This document shows, in pieces, positions 36,225-45,354 of a DNA stretch of 64,000 nt. Both the position numbers and the translations under genes were made by a program. A model generated the notes under the pieces. That model saw nothing but the letters and a program-made list of their open reading frames with translations. It searched no databases and was not told the DNA's origin. The DNA comes from Niabella sp. Its GTDB lineage: Bacteria; Bacteroidota; Bacteroidia; Chitinophagales; Chitinophagaceae. Every line of letters starts with the position of its first letter. Within the stretch, counting starts at the first letter, position 1. Location: the NCBI RefSeq assembly GCF_030150205.1, contig NZ_JASLGT010000005.1, positions 124,001-188,000 on the forward strand, given 5' to 3'.

Positions 36225-37184
36225 TTATTTCGTCAGCTGGGTTAAGGTTTTTATTTTTTGATTTAACTGGTGTTCTACCACAAGATCGTAGTCAGATTTT
36301 GTGTCGTTGGTTTTGCTGACTACCACAAACAACTCCAGGAACATCAAAAAGCAAAAGAGAATTAAATAGAAAATTCGAGCTACCGGCCGTTCTTTTAATA
36401 TCTCAATGATTGCACTGAGCTCTTCCAGGAAACCTTGCTTGGATTTTAATTCCCGCCTTAAAGAGCCTTCTGCCTTCATTTTTCTTTGGGTGTAATCCTC
36501 TTTTTGTTTTCTGAGCACAGCAAGATTTTGCTCGTTAACTTCAGTTTCTTTTATTTTAGGATTTGGTATGGGCGTAGTTGATACTGAAATTTGAGATCTG
36601 GTGGAAGTACTTCCATCACTGTTTTTGGTCGGTATATTCGTAACCGTTCTTGAAACTATTGGAATTGTTGGTCGACTTGAGATTTCTTCGTACAGCGCCA
36701 GGTTTTTCTTATCCAGGGAATCGATTTCTGCTTGAAACTCCTGTAGCTTTTTGTCAATAATTGTTAAACGGCCAGGCAGTTGTTCGTTTACCTGCCGGTC
36801 TACGATCTGAATCATTTTCTTTTCAATATCATCTTTGAAAATAATCTGGTCGAGTATCGAGGAGCCAAGAATGGCCATAATAAAAGCGATGGCTACACGA
36901 AACCAGCTAAGCCATTTACTCTTACCTACCGTAAGGATGATCTGACGCTCTATCTGAACAATGATCAGTACAAAAATTAAAGCCGTAAGAATACGACCCC
37001 ATGAAGGTGCGTTTATATAACGCTCTGCGAAAGAATATCCGATCAACGACCAAAGAATGATCAGAATTAAAATAGCAGATGCATATTTTTTCAACTGTTT
37101 CCTGCTGGCTTCGGTGCAGGTGCCCAGTATCTGATAGTTCCATCCTGTTAACAAGCAGCCGGTCTTTGTCCACCAATCTTTCAT
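36225..37184 (-). CDS. DUF4407-like membrane protein
   Basis: This 319-residue protein has three predicted transmembrane helices in the first 120 residues (about 35-55, 63-82, 92-115), a long helical coiled-coil segment in the middle (about 130-270, with LQEFQAEIDSLDKKN and QKEDYTQRKMKAEGS), and a last membrane helix at about 272-295. The layout and N-terminal pattern fit DUF4407. Function is unknown. Its ATG overlaps the stop of the upstream gene (ATGA, four bases), so it is translated with its three nuclease-associated neighbours. Confidence 0.75.
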   Translation of the reverse strand: MKDWWTKTGCLLTGWNYQILGTCTEASRKQLKKYASAILILIILWSLIGYSFAERYINAPSWGRILTALIFVLIIVQIERQIILTVGKSKWLSWFRVAIAFIMAILGSSILDQIIFKDDIEKKMIQIVDRQVNEQLPGRLTIIDKKLQEFQAEIDSLDKKNLALYEEISSRPTIPIVSRTVTNIPTKNSDGSTSTRSQISVSTTPIPNPKIKETEVNEQNLAVLRKQKEDYTQRKMKAEGSLRRELKSKQGFLEELSAIIEILKERPVARIFYLILFCFLMFLELFVVVSKTNDTKSDYDLVVEHQLNQKIKTLTQLTK

Positions 37185-37756
37185 AATGTGTTGTCGATTT
37201 TTAAATTGTGCAAGGAAAGTGATGCCAGTCCCCGGGTAAACCCTACTTCGTAGGATTTAAAGATCCCTGTCATATACAGTGCTTCTTTGTCGAGATCTTC
37301 TTTCATTTTTTTCAGCTCTTCTACATGTTTTTCATAAGTGTTTTGTTTCGATTTGAGTAGTTCCACAATGTCTGTTAAGCCGGCCTGCCCCCGGGAGTGA
37401 ATATGAAAGGAAATTTCCCTTAACATATCTTCATACTTCAGAAAAACCTGTTTGAATTTTATTTCCAGGTTACTACGAACGATATCCAGGTTTGCCCTTT
37501 TATAGGATTGATCGGGGTTGGTTAAGGCGTCGTTATAGGCCTTGTTTTCATAATCTTCTTTCAAAAAACCATAAACAATGTCTATGGGCAATTTTGATCC
37601 AAACTCTACAGAATAGGTTGTTGTGTTTTCTGACGTTGGATTGGAATGGTCGATAAAATCTTCCTCTCTGATTTCCGGAAGGGTAGTACTGTTTGATGTT
37701 TCCGATATTTCTGCCTGAGCCGGCGCGCGCCTTTTGAATAAGTTAAAAAGTCCCAT
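37181..37756 (-). CDS. Coiled-coil protein of unknown function
   Basis: This 191-residue soluble protein has an N-terminal low-complexity part rich in Ser/Thr/Glu and a helical C-terminal half with heptad-like EELKKMKEDLDKEALYM. No family is recognised. It overlaps the DUF4407 gene by four bases and lies 33 bases after the HNH gene, so it is part of the same operon and may bridge the nucleases and the membrane protein. Confidence 0.75.
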   Translation of the reverse strand: MGLFNLFKRRAPAQAEISETSNSTTLPEIREEDFIDHSNPTSENTTTYSVEFGSKLPIDIVYGFLKEDYENKAYNDALTNPDQSYKRANLDIVRSNLEIKFKQVFLKYEDMLREISFHIHSRGQAGLTDIVELLKSKQNTYEKHVEELKKMKEDLDKEALYMTGIFKSYEVGFTRGLASLSLHNLKIDNTL

Positions 37757-37789
37757 TGTTCAGTTTGTTTTTAGTTGAGTATGCTGCTT

Positions 37790-38062
37790 TTAAATGTATT
37801 TTATCGGAACCTCATATCGATAGTGACCACGGCTATGACAGCTTTCGCATAAAGTGGTTAACAAGCCATCGCTGTAGTCCCAGGGATCTACATGTTTCTG
37901 CAGGCGTTTAACAAAGTGATATTGCTTATGATGTACATGCAGTTTTCCCTCTGCCTTACCACAGATAACACATCGGTTATTATCCCGGTCTAAAATCCGT
38001 TTCCGCTTTTCGATCCATCGGGGATCAAAAAGTTTTTCGCCATAATGAACTTTATCTTTCAT
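37790..38062 (-). CDS. HNH endonuclease
   Basis: This 90-residue protein starts MKDKVHYGEKLFDPRW. It carries the HNH/zinc motif: CVICGKAEGKLHVHHKQYH (CxxC and the catalytic HH), then TLCESCHSRGH. It is expected to nick or cut DNA. The longer frame to 38272 is rejected because it is antisense-like and enters the upstream gene. The true start overlaps the end of the upstream nuclease gene by 11 bases, showing tight coupling. Confidence 0.9.
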   Translation of the reverse strand: MKDKVHYGEKLFDPRWIEKRKRILDRDNNRCVICGKAEGKLHVHHKQYHFVKRLQKHVDPWDYSDGLLTTLCESCHSRGHYRYEVPIKYI

Positions 38063-39164
38063 TGGATGATGCTTCTGTTTCGCCTTTCTGCTGATAATTG
38101 TTAACAGTAGCCAATAGTTCTTTCCGGTACCGGTAGATGTCATCCAGTGATTCCAGTAACTTCTTTTCACCGTTATCTTTCCCGTTATGAAAAAGCTCCA
38201 GGTATTTTTTAGAAAAGTTGAAATGCAACCTTGCCACAGGCTTCCGGTTATTATCATCCAGCAAAATACCAAAGTAGGATTGTGTATCTCTGAAGGCGAT
38301 CCTGCCGGCCGGCACGACTTCTCTTAAAATGGCTTTAATGATTTGTGAGCCTTCTATTTCTTCTTCGGTGGTAATAAATTTAGACGCTTCCGGTGTGCCA
38401 TCAACCGGGGTAACTTCCGGGTGGTCTGATTTTGATGGATTTTTTTCATTGATGTTTAAAGCGCTCTTCAGTCTTGAATTGATGGACTCATTGATTGAAT
38501 TAGATAGGGCTCTCCGGGTATATTCTTTAAAACTGGCCATCCGGGAGGCTGTTAGCGGCTTTTCAAAAAAACGGCTGACTAAAAGTTTCACCAGTTCATC
38601 AGAGGGATCCTGGAGTTCTTTTTCAAATTCGTTCCGGATGGCTTTAATATATTTCAGATCTTCGGCAGAATCCAGGATGCCTGTGAAATCGTAGCCCTGC
38701 TTGGTGAACTTTTCGAGAAGCTTAATGCTAGCGTCTTTAAGGTTGGCCAGCTCCAAGGTAAAAAACGGTTTATCGTCCATAATATTGGGTCGTTCAAGGT
38801 CCGCATAAAAATTATAGACCAACCCGTTGGTAAGCACACCAAACCGCGATTTGGAAACATGGTAGTACCGGTGTAGCTGGGAATTATGTGCATCCGCCTT
38901 CTCCTTCCAATGTTTGCACTCGATGATGAGTACGGGCTCACCATCTTTTTTAATAACATAGTCGATCTTTTCACCTTTCTTGGTTCCAATATCGCAAATA
39001 TATTCCGGTATTACTTCTGTGGGATTGAAAATATCATAACCGATGGTCTGGATAAAAGGCATCACAAAGGCGTTTTTTGTAGCTTCTTCTGTATTGATCT
39101 GGTCTTTTAATGCATCTACTCTTTGATGCAGCTGCTCCAGCTTTAGTTTTAAGTCATTCTCCAT
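38052..39164 (-). CDS. PD-(D/E)XK nuclease, HSDR_N-like
   Basis: This 370-residue protein has an N-terminal coiled-coil start, then a type I restriction enzyme R-subunit-like nuclease domain (about 20-130): FVMPFIQTIGYDIF, KIDYVIKKDGEPVLIIECKHW contains the catalytic D...E-x-K. The rest is helical, with a C-terminal beta part (residues about 285-345). There is no helicase motor, so this is a stand-alone HSDR_N protein rather than HsdR. No methylase or specificity gene is seen nearby. It is the first gene of a four-gene operon (39164 to 36225). Confidence 0.85.
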   Translation of the reverse strand: MENDLKLKLEQLHQRVDALKDQINTEEATKNAFVMPFIQTIGYDIFNPTEVIPEYICDIGTKKGEKIDYVIKKDGEPVLIIECKHWKEKADAHNSQLHRYYHVSKSRFGVLTNGLVYNFYADLERPNIMDDKPFFTLELANLKDASIKLLEKFTKQGYDFTGILDSAEDLKYIKAIRNEFEKELQDPSDELVKLLVSRFFEKPLTASRMASFKEYTRRALSNSINESINSRLKSALNINEKNPSKSDHPEVTPVDGTPEASKFITTEEEIEGSQIIKAILREVVPAGRIAFRDTQSYFGILLDDNNRKPVARLHFNFSKKYLELFHNGKDNGEKKLLESLDDIYRYRKELLATVNNYQQKGETEASSNER

Positions 39165-39340
39165 GTTAAGATCGTTTATGAGATGTAAGCAATAGGGGCG
39201 TCCCGTACTGTACGGATCGCTTCAGCTGCTAAAGTAATATGTGAGAAGGGGCTTCAATTACGGAAAACCGTAAAAGACTGGATTTTTATTTTTTGGAAGA
39301 TGCGGATTCAGCCATCTTACCATGAAGTTGTAGTAACCCT

Positions 39341-39832
39341 CTACCGCCGCCGCCATTCCCAGGGAGGCATAGGAGCTTCATCTGCCCACAGCCCTTTTCG
39401 CTGCTGCCGGGCTGCCGTTTCCAGCGCTGCATATGCTGCATCATCGGAATATTTTTTAAAATGCCAGGCAAGTCCGTTTCTCACCAGCTCTTTATTGAGA
39501 TTTTGCCCGTCATCCAGGATCACTTCCGCAATGAGGCGTTTGTTGCGGTCGTATTGGTGGTGCTGCAGGAGGGCTACATACTTTCCGAAACACCGGTCGG
39601 AAACAAATTGTTTGGCACGGTTTCCAAAGGGCTGTTTCTTTTCCGGGCAGTCTATATGCGCAAATCGTACAACCTGTTCCCGGTCGTTCATCAGCAACAC
39701 AAAGGTGTCGCCGTCTTTTACACGAACGACCTTGTAAGTTGTTGAGGGATCCGGTGGTCCGGACCGGTGTTGCTGTGGTGAACGACTGCAGCCGGCTAAA
39801 AACAGTAACAGAAGGGCTAAATACGGATACAT
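39341..39832 (-). CDS. Thermonuclease-family (SNase-like) lipoprotein
   Basis: This 163-residue protein has a lipoprotein signal (LLLLFLAGCSRS) followed by a staphylococcal-nuclease fold: VKDGDTFVL (calcium-binding Asp pair), VRFAHIDCPE, a YDRNKRLIAEVIL segment with the catalytic Arg/Glu region, and a C-terminal LVRNGLAWHF helix. It should degrade extracellular or periplasmic DNA/RNA with Ca2+. It is separate from the nuclease operon upstream but on the same strand. Confidence 0.9.
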   Translation of the reverse strand: MYPYLALLLLFLAGCSRSPQQHRSGPPDPSTTYKVVRVKDGDTFVLLMNDREQVVRFAHIDCPEKKQPFGNRAKQFVSDRCFGKYVALLQHHQYDRNKRLIAEVILDDGQNLNKELVRNGLAWHFKKYSDDAAYAALETAARQQRKGLWADEAPMPPWEWRRR

Positions 39833-39927
39833 GGTGAAGTTATTAAAGATGCAGCCTTAGGCAAATACAGGCGTATTGCGATGCTGCGCAAAGAAATATT
39901 TTTTGGAAATTTTTCCGTTGATGCCCA

Positions 39928-40902
39928 CTAATGTTTTAGCGGAAGAATATGTTTTTGGTATATATGTTCCGTCAGCGGATTCAGGGTTCGCTCTGTATAA
40001 ACCGGGTGGTCGCCCTTCCGGGTATAGTACTCAATGTTGCCATTAAGCCGTATATAAGATATCCGGTTGATATCAGCTTCGGTAATGGTATCCGGCCGGG
40101 TTATCTTTTTAAAATGGACCTGTTTTTCTGTGTCCAGCGGAATAACAAGCGATCCGTATATTTTTTGATTACAGGGAATGGACTGGTAATGATCGCCGGT
40201 CCAGTACATGCATTCGGGAACATGTTGGAAACCGGCCTTTATATATTGGTAAACGGGCACAACGGCAGATGCCAGCACTACAGCAGCTACCGGTATGGTT
40301 ATGGCTTTAAAATGAAGTTTGAATGTTGCCGGAGACTTTAAAATGGTTGAAAATGCTCCAGGTTTGGGATCCTTAATTACCGGATCTTCTGTTCCTGTTG
40401 CTTCGGGCCCCGGCGCATCGGCTTCGCCGGTATCTTCAGCAGGCACAGCGTATGCGGTATCCGCTACTGCCGGGTCGATGCGTTCTTCCGCTTCCTGCTT
40501 TTCCGGAGACAGCCCTATAGCATCTTCTTTATCCTGCTTTTCCGGATTCTTTTTTTTCCATAGCTCAAAGGGCCTGGGCTCAAAGTTGATCAGCCAGGCC
40601 AGCAGTTCGATATTTTTTTGGTTGGTGTCAATCGGTGAATTATTTAAAAATTTGATCGGCTGCTTAAATTTATTGATGTCGAAGTTGTCAATAGTATGCC
40701 GATACGTTTTTTGATCAATTGATGTTCCAAAAAATGTTCGCAAGGTTGGCTCATCTTTCCGGTCCCATCTTTCAGCACATACGATCAGGCACTCATCTCT
40801 TAGCTGAGCCGGAGTAGGCTCCTTGAGATTTAGCGACAATGTTCCGGCGAGCTTCTTTTGCGCATAATCCAGCAATATTTGGTCGATGTAGTCCTTATAC
40901 AT
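39928..40902 (-). CDS. Single-pass membrane protein of unknown function
   Basis: This 324-residue protein (start MYKDYIDQI, preferred over an upstream Met at 40926) has a helical cytoplasmic N-terminal half, an acidic Ala/Pro/Glu/Asp linker (about 120-180), one transmembrane helix at about 200-222 (ITIPVAAVVLASAVVPVY), and an extracytoplasmic C-terminal region with two Cys (CMYW, CNQK). No family is recognised. It is divergent from a response-regulator gene with 124 bases between the starts. Confidence 0.75.
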   Translation of the reverse strand: MYKDYIDQILLDYAQKKLAGTLSLNLKEPTPAQLRDECLIVCAERWDRKDEPTLRTFFGTSIDQKTYRHTIDNFDINKFKQPIKFLNNSPIDTNQKNIELLAWLINFEPRPFELWKKKNPEKQDKEDAIGLSPEKQEAEERIDPAVADTAYAVPAEDTGEADAPGPEATGTEDPVIKDPKPGAFSTILKSPATFKLHFKAITIPVAAVVLASAVVPVYQYIKAGFQHVPECMYWTGDHYQSIPCNQKIYGSLVIPLDTEKQVHFKKITRPDTITEADINRISYIRLNGNIEYYTRKGDHPVYTERTLNPLTEHIYQKHILPLKH

Positions 40903-41026
40903 TGTACAAAGATTGTAAAGTAACAACCAGTATGTTTACGGAAACCCGTATTGCTGCTATTGCATAGCGGATTATTTTTGAATCCGAAGAATGTAATGTT
41001 CAACAGATTTTAATTTCAGCATCCGG

Positions 41027-41692
41027 ATGATCAAAAAAGCATTAGTCGCAGAAGACCATGAATGTGTTAGTATTTCGGTTCAGAAAGCGCTGGAAGAACT
41101 CCGGTTGCAGCAGATCGATCATGTATCTTATTGTGATGTTGCGCTGATGAAAATTAAGAAGGCCCTTCAGAACAATGATTCCTATGATATTCTTATTACC
41201 GATCTCTCTTTCAAAAAGGATCACCTGGATCAACAATTAAGCGATGGGGCGGCTCTTATTGCCGCTGCCCGGAAGGTGCAGCCGGATCTGAAAGTGCTGG
41301 TATTTTCTGTTGAGGACCGGCCTGCCGTTGTCAAAAACTTATTTGATGCGTTTGGAATTGACGGATATGTACCAAAGTCCAGGGGGGATAAAAAAGAGCT
41401 AAAGAAAGCGTTGGACCATATAAATGCGAATCAGCAATATTATCCGCCAAACCTGGTACAACAAATAAAGGAACAGGAAAGGCACCTGTTTACCGCTTTC
41501 GATAAAATGCTTATCGCACAAATGCTCCAGGTAAAACGCCAACCGGAAATTGCGGAGTATTTTAAAAAGAACAATATCCGGCCTTCCAGTTTAAGCAGTA
41601 TTGAGAAGCGCCTTGCCGTGATGAAGGAGGCATTGGGTTTTGCTACCAACGAACAATTGGTTGCGCATTGTGTAAAGAACGGTATTGTCTGA
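41027..41692 (+). CDS. Response regulator with atypical C-terminal HTH
   Basis: In this 221-residue protein the receiver domain occupies about 1-125, with acidic residues EDH (9-11), phosphoacceptor Asp59 (ILITDLSF), Ser94 and Lys117 (YVPKSRG) all in place. The C-terminal part (about 150-221) is helical and carries QPEIAEYFKKNNIRPSSLSS, resembling a divergent GerE-like DNA-binding domain. No histidine kinase is adjacent. It may control the divergent membrane protein gene. Confidence 0.85.
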   Translation: MIKKALVAEDHECVSISVQKALEELRLQQIDHVSYCDVALMKIKKALQNNDSYDILITDLSFKKDHLDQQLSDGAALIAAARKVQPDLKVLVFSVEDRPAVVKNLFDAFGIDGYVPKSRGDKKELKKALDHINANQQYYPPNLVQQIKEQERHLFTAFDKMLIAQMLQVKRQPEIAEYFKKNNIRPSSLSSIEKRLAVMKEALGFATNEQLVAHCVKNGIV

Positions 41693-41870
41693 TATGCACG
41701 TTATCCTGCGATGTGGCTGGTAACGATCGGCTTCGGGCAGCTCCGCTCAGCAAACCTGCGGAAATCGTTCTGCTCAGCGTTGCACGTGTATATGTAAAAA
41801 ATGCAATCGCTGGTCTTCATTCCGCCTGGCCTGAAGCATTTTCTGGAATGTGGAGGGCCGCTGGTAGGTC

Positions 41871-42377
41871 CTACGCGTTTTTCATTTGCTCAACGGCTGC
41901 CCATCCCTCCGGTGTAATTCCCATGATCTCTGTAACCACACCTAATGTTTGATAAGTGTCGAAGAAGGCCATACGTGCAATAGGATGATCTACTTCGCTG
42001 ATGATGGCATAACCCTGTTCCTGCAGTGCGCCGGAGGCCTGTTCAAACCCATCTACCGGCAACCGGTAGGCAAGGTGCTGTGTACCGCCCTCCGGATGTT
42101 TTGCAAGATAGTCGTGAAACATGCTTTGCCCTGAAAGCGGCTGCACCAGTTCAATAAAGATACTACCGTTATAAACCTGTGTAGTCAGCCACTCACCGGC
42201 TACGATCCGGCCATAATACGTCATGTTCAGGTCCTGCGCCCGAACCTGCTGAGGTGGCGGAAAGCCGGCAAGTTCCAGGGTGCCGGCAAGTAGTGTTACA
42301 GCGGCGTGGATGTCCGGAACTACCCAGCCGATCTGTGCCAGTTCAAGTCCTGCGGTGGATGGATGTGTATGTTTCAT
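41871..42377 (-). CDS. VOC-family (glyoxalase-like) protein
   Basis: This 168-residue protein starts MKHTHPSTAGLELAQIGWVV; the longer frame to 42527 is rejected because it adds no domain sequence. It has two beta-alpha-beta-beta-beta units of the vicinal oxygen chelate fold, with likely metal ligands in IELVQP, GGTQHLAYRL and VTEIMG; the first ligand position is Gln (AQIGWVV) instead of His. It resembles methylmalonyl-CoA epimerase/glyoxalase-4 proteins; the substrate is unknown. It is divergent from a MarR gene whose operator region it may share. Confidence 0.85.
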   Translation of the reverse strand: MKHTHPSTAGLELAQIGWVVPDIHAAVTLLAGTLELAGFPPPQQVRAQDLNMTYYGRIVAGEWLTTQVYNGSIFIELVQPLSGQSMFHDYLAKHPEGGTQHLAYRLPVDGFEQASGALQEQGYAIISEVDHPIARMAFFDTYQTLGVVTEIMGITPEGWAAVEQMKNA

Positions 42378-42585
42378 ATTTATTGTTGTTACGGATAGTA
42401 AAGTTAAAATGAATAACCCGGTTGTTCCGGGGGGATTTGCGCCGGTATCAGGGCGGTTTGCGGCGTTTTCCGCAGGGCTGATGAATGGACGATTGAAGGA
42501 CACCAAAAAAACGACGTTCGCTACCACTTACCGGCTTTTTTTCCAGGTTTACCGGATCGGATCAGAAAATCTGGGGTAAACTATT

Positions 42586-42620
42586 TATCTTTATGATCAA
42601 GATAATTAATCATCAAGATA
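42586..42620 (+). promoter_or_regulatory. Promoter and probable MarR operator
   Basis: TATCTTTATGATCAAGATA (42586-42604) is an inverted repeat with perfect TATCTT/AAGATA arms, and its left arm doubles as a TATCTTTA -7 box. The half ATCAAGATA occurs again as a direct repeat at 42612-42620, just before the MarR-type start codon. Autorepression is likely. Confidence 0.5.
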
Positions 42621-42621
42621 T

Positions 42622-43083
42622 ATGCCGGTAAAAGAAACAGAAAACCTGGGCGATCTGGGAAGAGAGGTCTCCGATGTTACCATATTGATGCATGAGGCTA
42701 TCGCCAGGGCTGCAGGACTTACAGGGGTGGATCATAAGTACCTCAGCCTTATCCTGCGACAGGGGCCATTAACCGCAGGTGCGTTATCCGGCCTTACCGG
42801 CCTCACTACAGGGGCTGTAACGGCCCTGATTGACCGGCTGGAGAACCGGAAGCTGGTAAGTCGCGAATTGGACAAAACCGACCGGCGGAAAGTATTGATC
42901 GTTGCGAATAAGGCTAAGGCAAAAAAGCTATTTGAGCCATCCAATCACCGGCTGAAAGCGGATGTAGAAAAACTGGTTTCAACTTATAGCAGGAAGGAGG
43001 TGCAGCTGATTGCCGGCTATTTCCGCTCATCGATCAGGATTATGAAGGCATTCACCAGTGAACTGAATGCAAAATCAAAATAA
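42622..43083 (+). CDS. MarR-family transcriptional regulator
   Basis: This 153-residue winged-helix protein has the recognition region LTTGAVTALIDRLENRKLVSRELDKTDRRKV, split here as GLTTGAVTALIDRLE and DKTDRRKVLIVA, at about 65-95. It has flanking dimerisation helices and normal length. It is divergent from the VOC gene and is followed after 51 bases by a membrane protein gene, probably its target operon. Confidence 0.92.
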   Translation: MPVKETENLGDLGREVSDVTILMHEAIARAAGLTGVDHKYLSLILRQGPLTAGALSGLTGLTTGAVTALIDRLENRKLVSRELDKTDRRKVLIVANKAKAKKLFEPSNHRLKADVEKLVSTYSRKEVQLIAGYFRSSIRIMKAFTSELNAKSK

Positions 43084-43134
43084 ACGGCTTGCTTCTTTTA
43101 CAGGAAGTAGCAGCAATTATTAAAACAAAGCATT

Positions 43135-43641
43135 ATGAGCAATGTTAATATGGAGTATATAACAAGGGCCGAGAGCTGGTTATTGATAACCCTTCTTGCA
43201 TATTTTTTGCTGAACGGAGCACAGCTTTTTGAAACGGCAGTACTGGTTCCCAAATGGACGGCTGCTCCACCCCGCTCCTTCCAGTATTTTAAAGCACCTT
43301 ATGGAGCCGATCTCAAAACGTTCTGGATCATTGCTCATTCGATCCATGAGCTCACATTTATACTGGCCATCGTTTTCTGTTGGAAAATTGATCCGGTCAG
43401 GAACGGGCTGCTGTTCCTGTTTGCCGTGCATTTTATATTGCGGGTTTGGACCCTTATTTATTTTGCTCCCAACATCATCGAGTTTCAGGCCATTGCAAAT
43501 GGCAAATCCTTTAACATCGACTTATTAAGCCGTACAAAACAGTGGAGGGCATTGAACTATATCCGGGTCGGTATTTTTATGGCTGTTTCCGTTGGCTTAA
43601 TTCCCCTGTTGGTAAAGCTCAGCGGTCTCAAAAACGGGTAA
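43135..43641 (+). CDS. Four-helix integral membrane protein
   Basis: This 168-residue protein has hydrophobic helices at about 14-34, 62-82, 88-108 and 142-162. No conserved family is recognised. It probably shares a transcript with the MarR regulator upstream. A second ATG at codon 6 (43150) is an alternative start. Confidence 0.75.
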   Translation: MSNVNMEYITRAESWLLITLLAYFLLNGAQLFETAVLVPKWTAAPPRSFQYFKAPYGADLKTFWIIAHSIHELTFILAIVFCWKIDPVRNGLLFLFAVHFILRVWTLIYFAPNIIEFQAIANGKSFNIDLLSRTKQWRALNYIRVGIFMAVSVGLIPLLVKLSGLKNG

Positions 43642-43800
43642 GCTTTTTTATGGCCCCGCTGCAGCACATATGGCCGCTTCGTTGTGTCACTCACTTCAGC
43701 ACCTTTTCATCATCCCGGCTAGGTTTGCCGAAAGCGGACGAGTGGAGGGCGTTTCCGTACTCCGGGAACTCGTCTCAAAACGTATATCCTGAATAAATTC

Positions 43801-43809
43801 TTTTCTTTG
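43801..43809 (+). promoter_or_regulatory. Possible -7 box of methyltransferase gene
   Basis: TTTTCTTTG resembles TAnnTTTG and overlaps an in-frame TTG at 43807, supporting translation from the ATG at 43816. Confidence 0.4.
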
Positions 43810-43815
43810 CCGCAT

Positions 43816-44427
43816 ATGTATTTATCAAAGGCATTTTCCATAGGAGATCAGAATCTGGAAATCTGTATGCCTCAGCCGGATAATATCCAACAGGGATACC
43901 AGCACAATAAAAACGCCGCTTACTGGGCGCAGGTATGGCCCGCGGCGATCGGCCTTTGTATGTTCTTACAGCAGCATAAAGAATATGTTGCGGATCAGCA
44001 GGTACTGGAACTGGCTGCGGGACTGGGTCTGCCGGGGCTATACGCTGGCTTCCTCGCCAAACAGGTAACCATCAGCGATCGGGAAGCGCTGGCATCCGAT
44101 TATGTAAAGCGGTCGGCGGAACAATTACAGCTATATAACGTAACCGCAAAACCGCTGGATTGGAAGGATGCCGTTACACTGCCGTTGCCAGATGTTGTTT
44201 TGCTGAGCGATGTAAACTATGAACCGGCAGTGTTTACCGAATTAAAAAAAGTGATTGACCACTTCCTGCAAAATAAGGTTACAGTCATTATCAGCACGCC
44301 GCAGCGGCTGATGGCAAAGCCGTTCATCACCCCATTGCTGCCCTATGCCACCCTTCAATGGAACTGCACCGTTACCCTTAATCATACCGGAACGGATATA
44401 AGCATTTTTGTATTAAACCGGGAATAG
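43816..44427 (+). CDS. Class I SAM-dependent methyltransferase
   Basis: This 203-residue protein has the Rossmann-like SAM motif VLELAAGLGLPGLYAG near residue 60, motif II acidic ISDREALASDY, and a DVVLLSDVNYEP segment characteristic of the lysine methyltransferase/Nnt1-like family (Methyltransf_16 type). It probably methylates a protein or small amine. It is a single gene with no operon partners. Confidence 0.85.
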   Translation: MYLSKAFSIGDQNLEICMPQPDNIQQGYQHNKNAAYWAQVWPAAIGLCMFLQQHKEYVADQQVLELAAGLGLPGLYAGFLAKQVTISDREALASDYVKRSAEQLQLYNVTAKPLDWKDAVTLPLPDVVLLSDVNYEPAVFTELKKVIDHFLQNKVTVIISTPQRLMAKPFITPLLPYATLQWNCTVTLNHTGTDISIFVLNRE

Positions 44428-44943
44428 ATTTGCAACCTTGAGGATGGTTCTATAATGCGCTGTACAGGAAACCCGATGATGTCCAATCCCTGGTTTGGTG
44501 CCTATGGCGGCTCTCTGTAGCCGGGTCCGCATGTAGATTTGTTATCGCTGCAGCCCATGCACCTGCCTTTGTATGACCATGCACCATCGGCGCAGCCGGG
44601 GGAGCGTGCTTTTTATTGAAACAGGCCGTTCAATTACTCAATACTAATGCGCTATATTTTCATTAATTAAGTTATTTTTATAGGAGTAAGGAGTTTAACA
44701 ATCCTTGTATGAAAACAAACAAGCTGCTAAACGCTTACTGTCGTTGCTTGTTATCGCACAGCAATCGGGGTTGTGTCCGCTCAAAGGCGGGGTTGAAAAA
44801 AATACAACGGCAACGTTTTTTTCTGGGTTATCAATTAGACGTGGGTTATACAACCGGGTGCAGCTAATCAGCCATAAAAGGATAAAGCAGGCTGATAAAT
44901 GATAGATTGAACGTGGTAAAAACGAACAATTAAACCAATAGCC
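44428..44943. other. Intergenic region, nothing recognised
   Basis: Only short frames without family features or a start signal are present. No repeat or RNA structure stood out. Confidence 0.4.
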
Positions 44944-45354
44944 ATGGGTGATGAACTGCATATTACCCGCAAAGAAAACTGGTGGGATAAGGATCCGGCA
45001 TTAAATATTTCTATGCAGGAGTGGACGGAGCTCGTGAACCAGGGTGCTGAAATGCGGCTGAATCATGAGGCAACGGCTACTACAATAAGTGGCGAAACCA
45101 TAACCGTTCATAGCGAAGGATTGGCTGTATGGACGGCCTATTCCTGCGATGGTATCCATGGTAATCATCCCTGGTTCTTATACCAGGATGGAAATATCTG
45201 CGTAAAGAACCCCGATAAGGAGATCATTCGCAAAATGCAGGCGATAGCGGTCCTGCTTCATGCAAAGGTGGTGGGAGATGAGGGACTGCCATATGTGCCG
45301 GACGAACCGGCATCCACGCCGGGTTTAACCAAAAGATGGTGGAAGTTTTGGTAA
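44944..45354 (+). CDS. Small conserved-looking protein of unknown function
   Basis: This 136-residue soluble, acidic protein contains ISMQEWTELVNQGAEMRL, a HGNHPWFLYQDGNICVKNPD segment and a Trp-rich end (TKRWWKFW). No family is recognised. Codon use and composition look like a real gene. Confidence 0.75.
   Translation: MGDELHITRKENWWDKDPALNISMQEWTELVNQGAEMRLNHEATATTISGETITVHSEGLAVWTAYSCDGIHGNHPWFLYQDGNICVKNPDKEIIRKMQAIAVLLHAKVVGDEGLPYVPDEPASTPGLTKRWWKFW

Noticed and set aside
38063..38272. N-terminal extension of the HNH protein
   Set aside because: It lies within the preceding nuclease gene in another frame; the HNH protein has a good ATG at 38062.
38052..39164. Full type I restriction system
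   Set aside because: The HSDR_N-like protein has no helicase motor, and no methylase or specificity gene is nearby.
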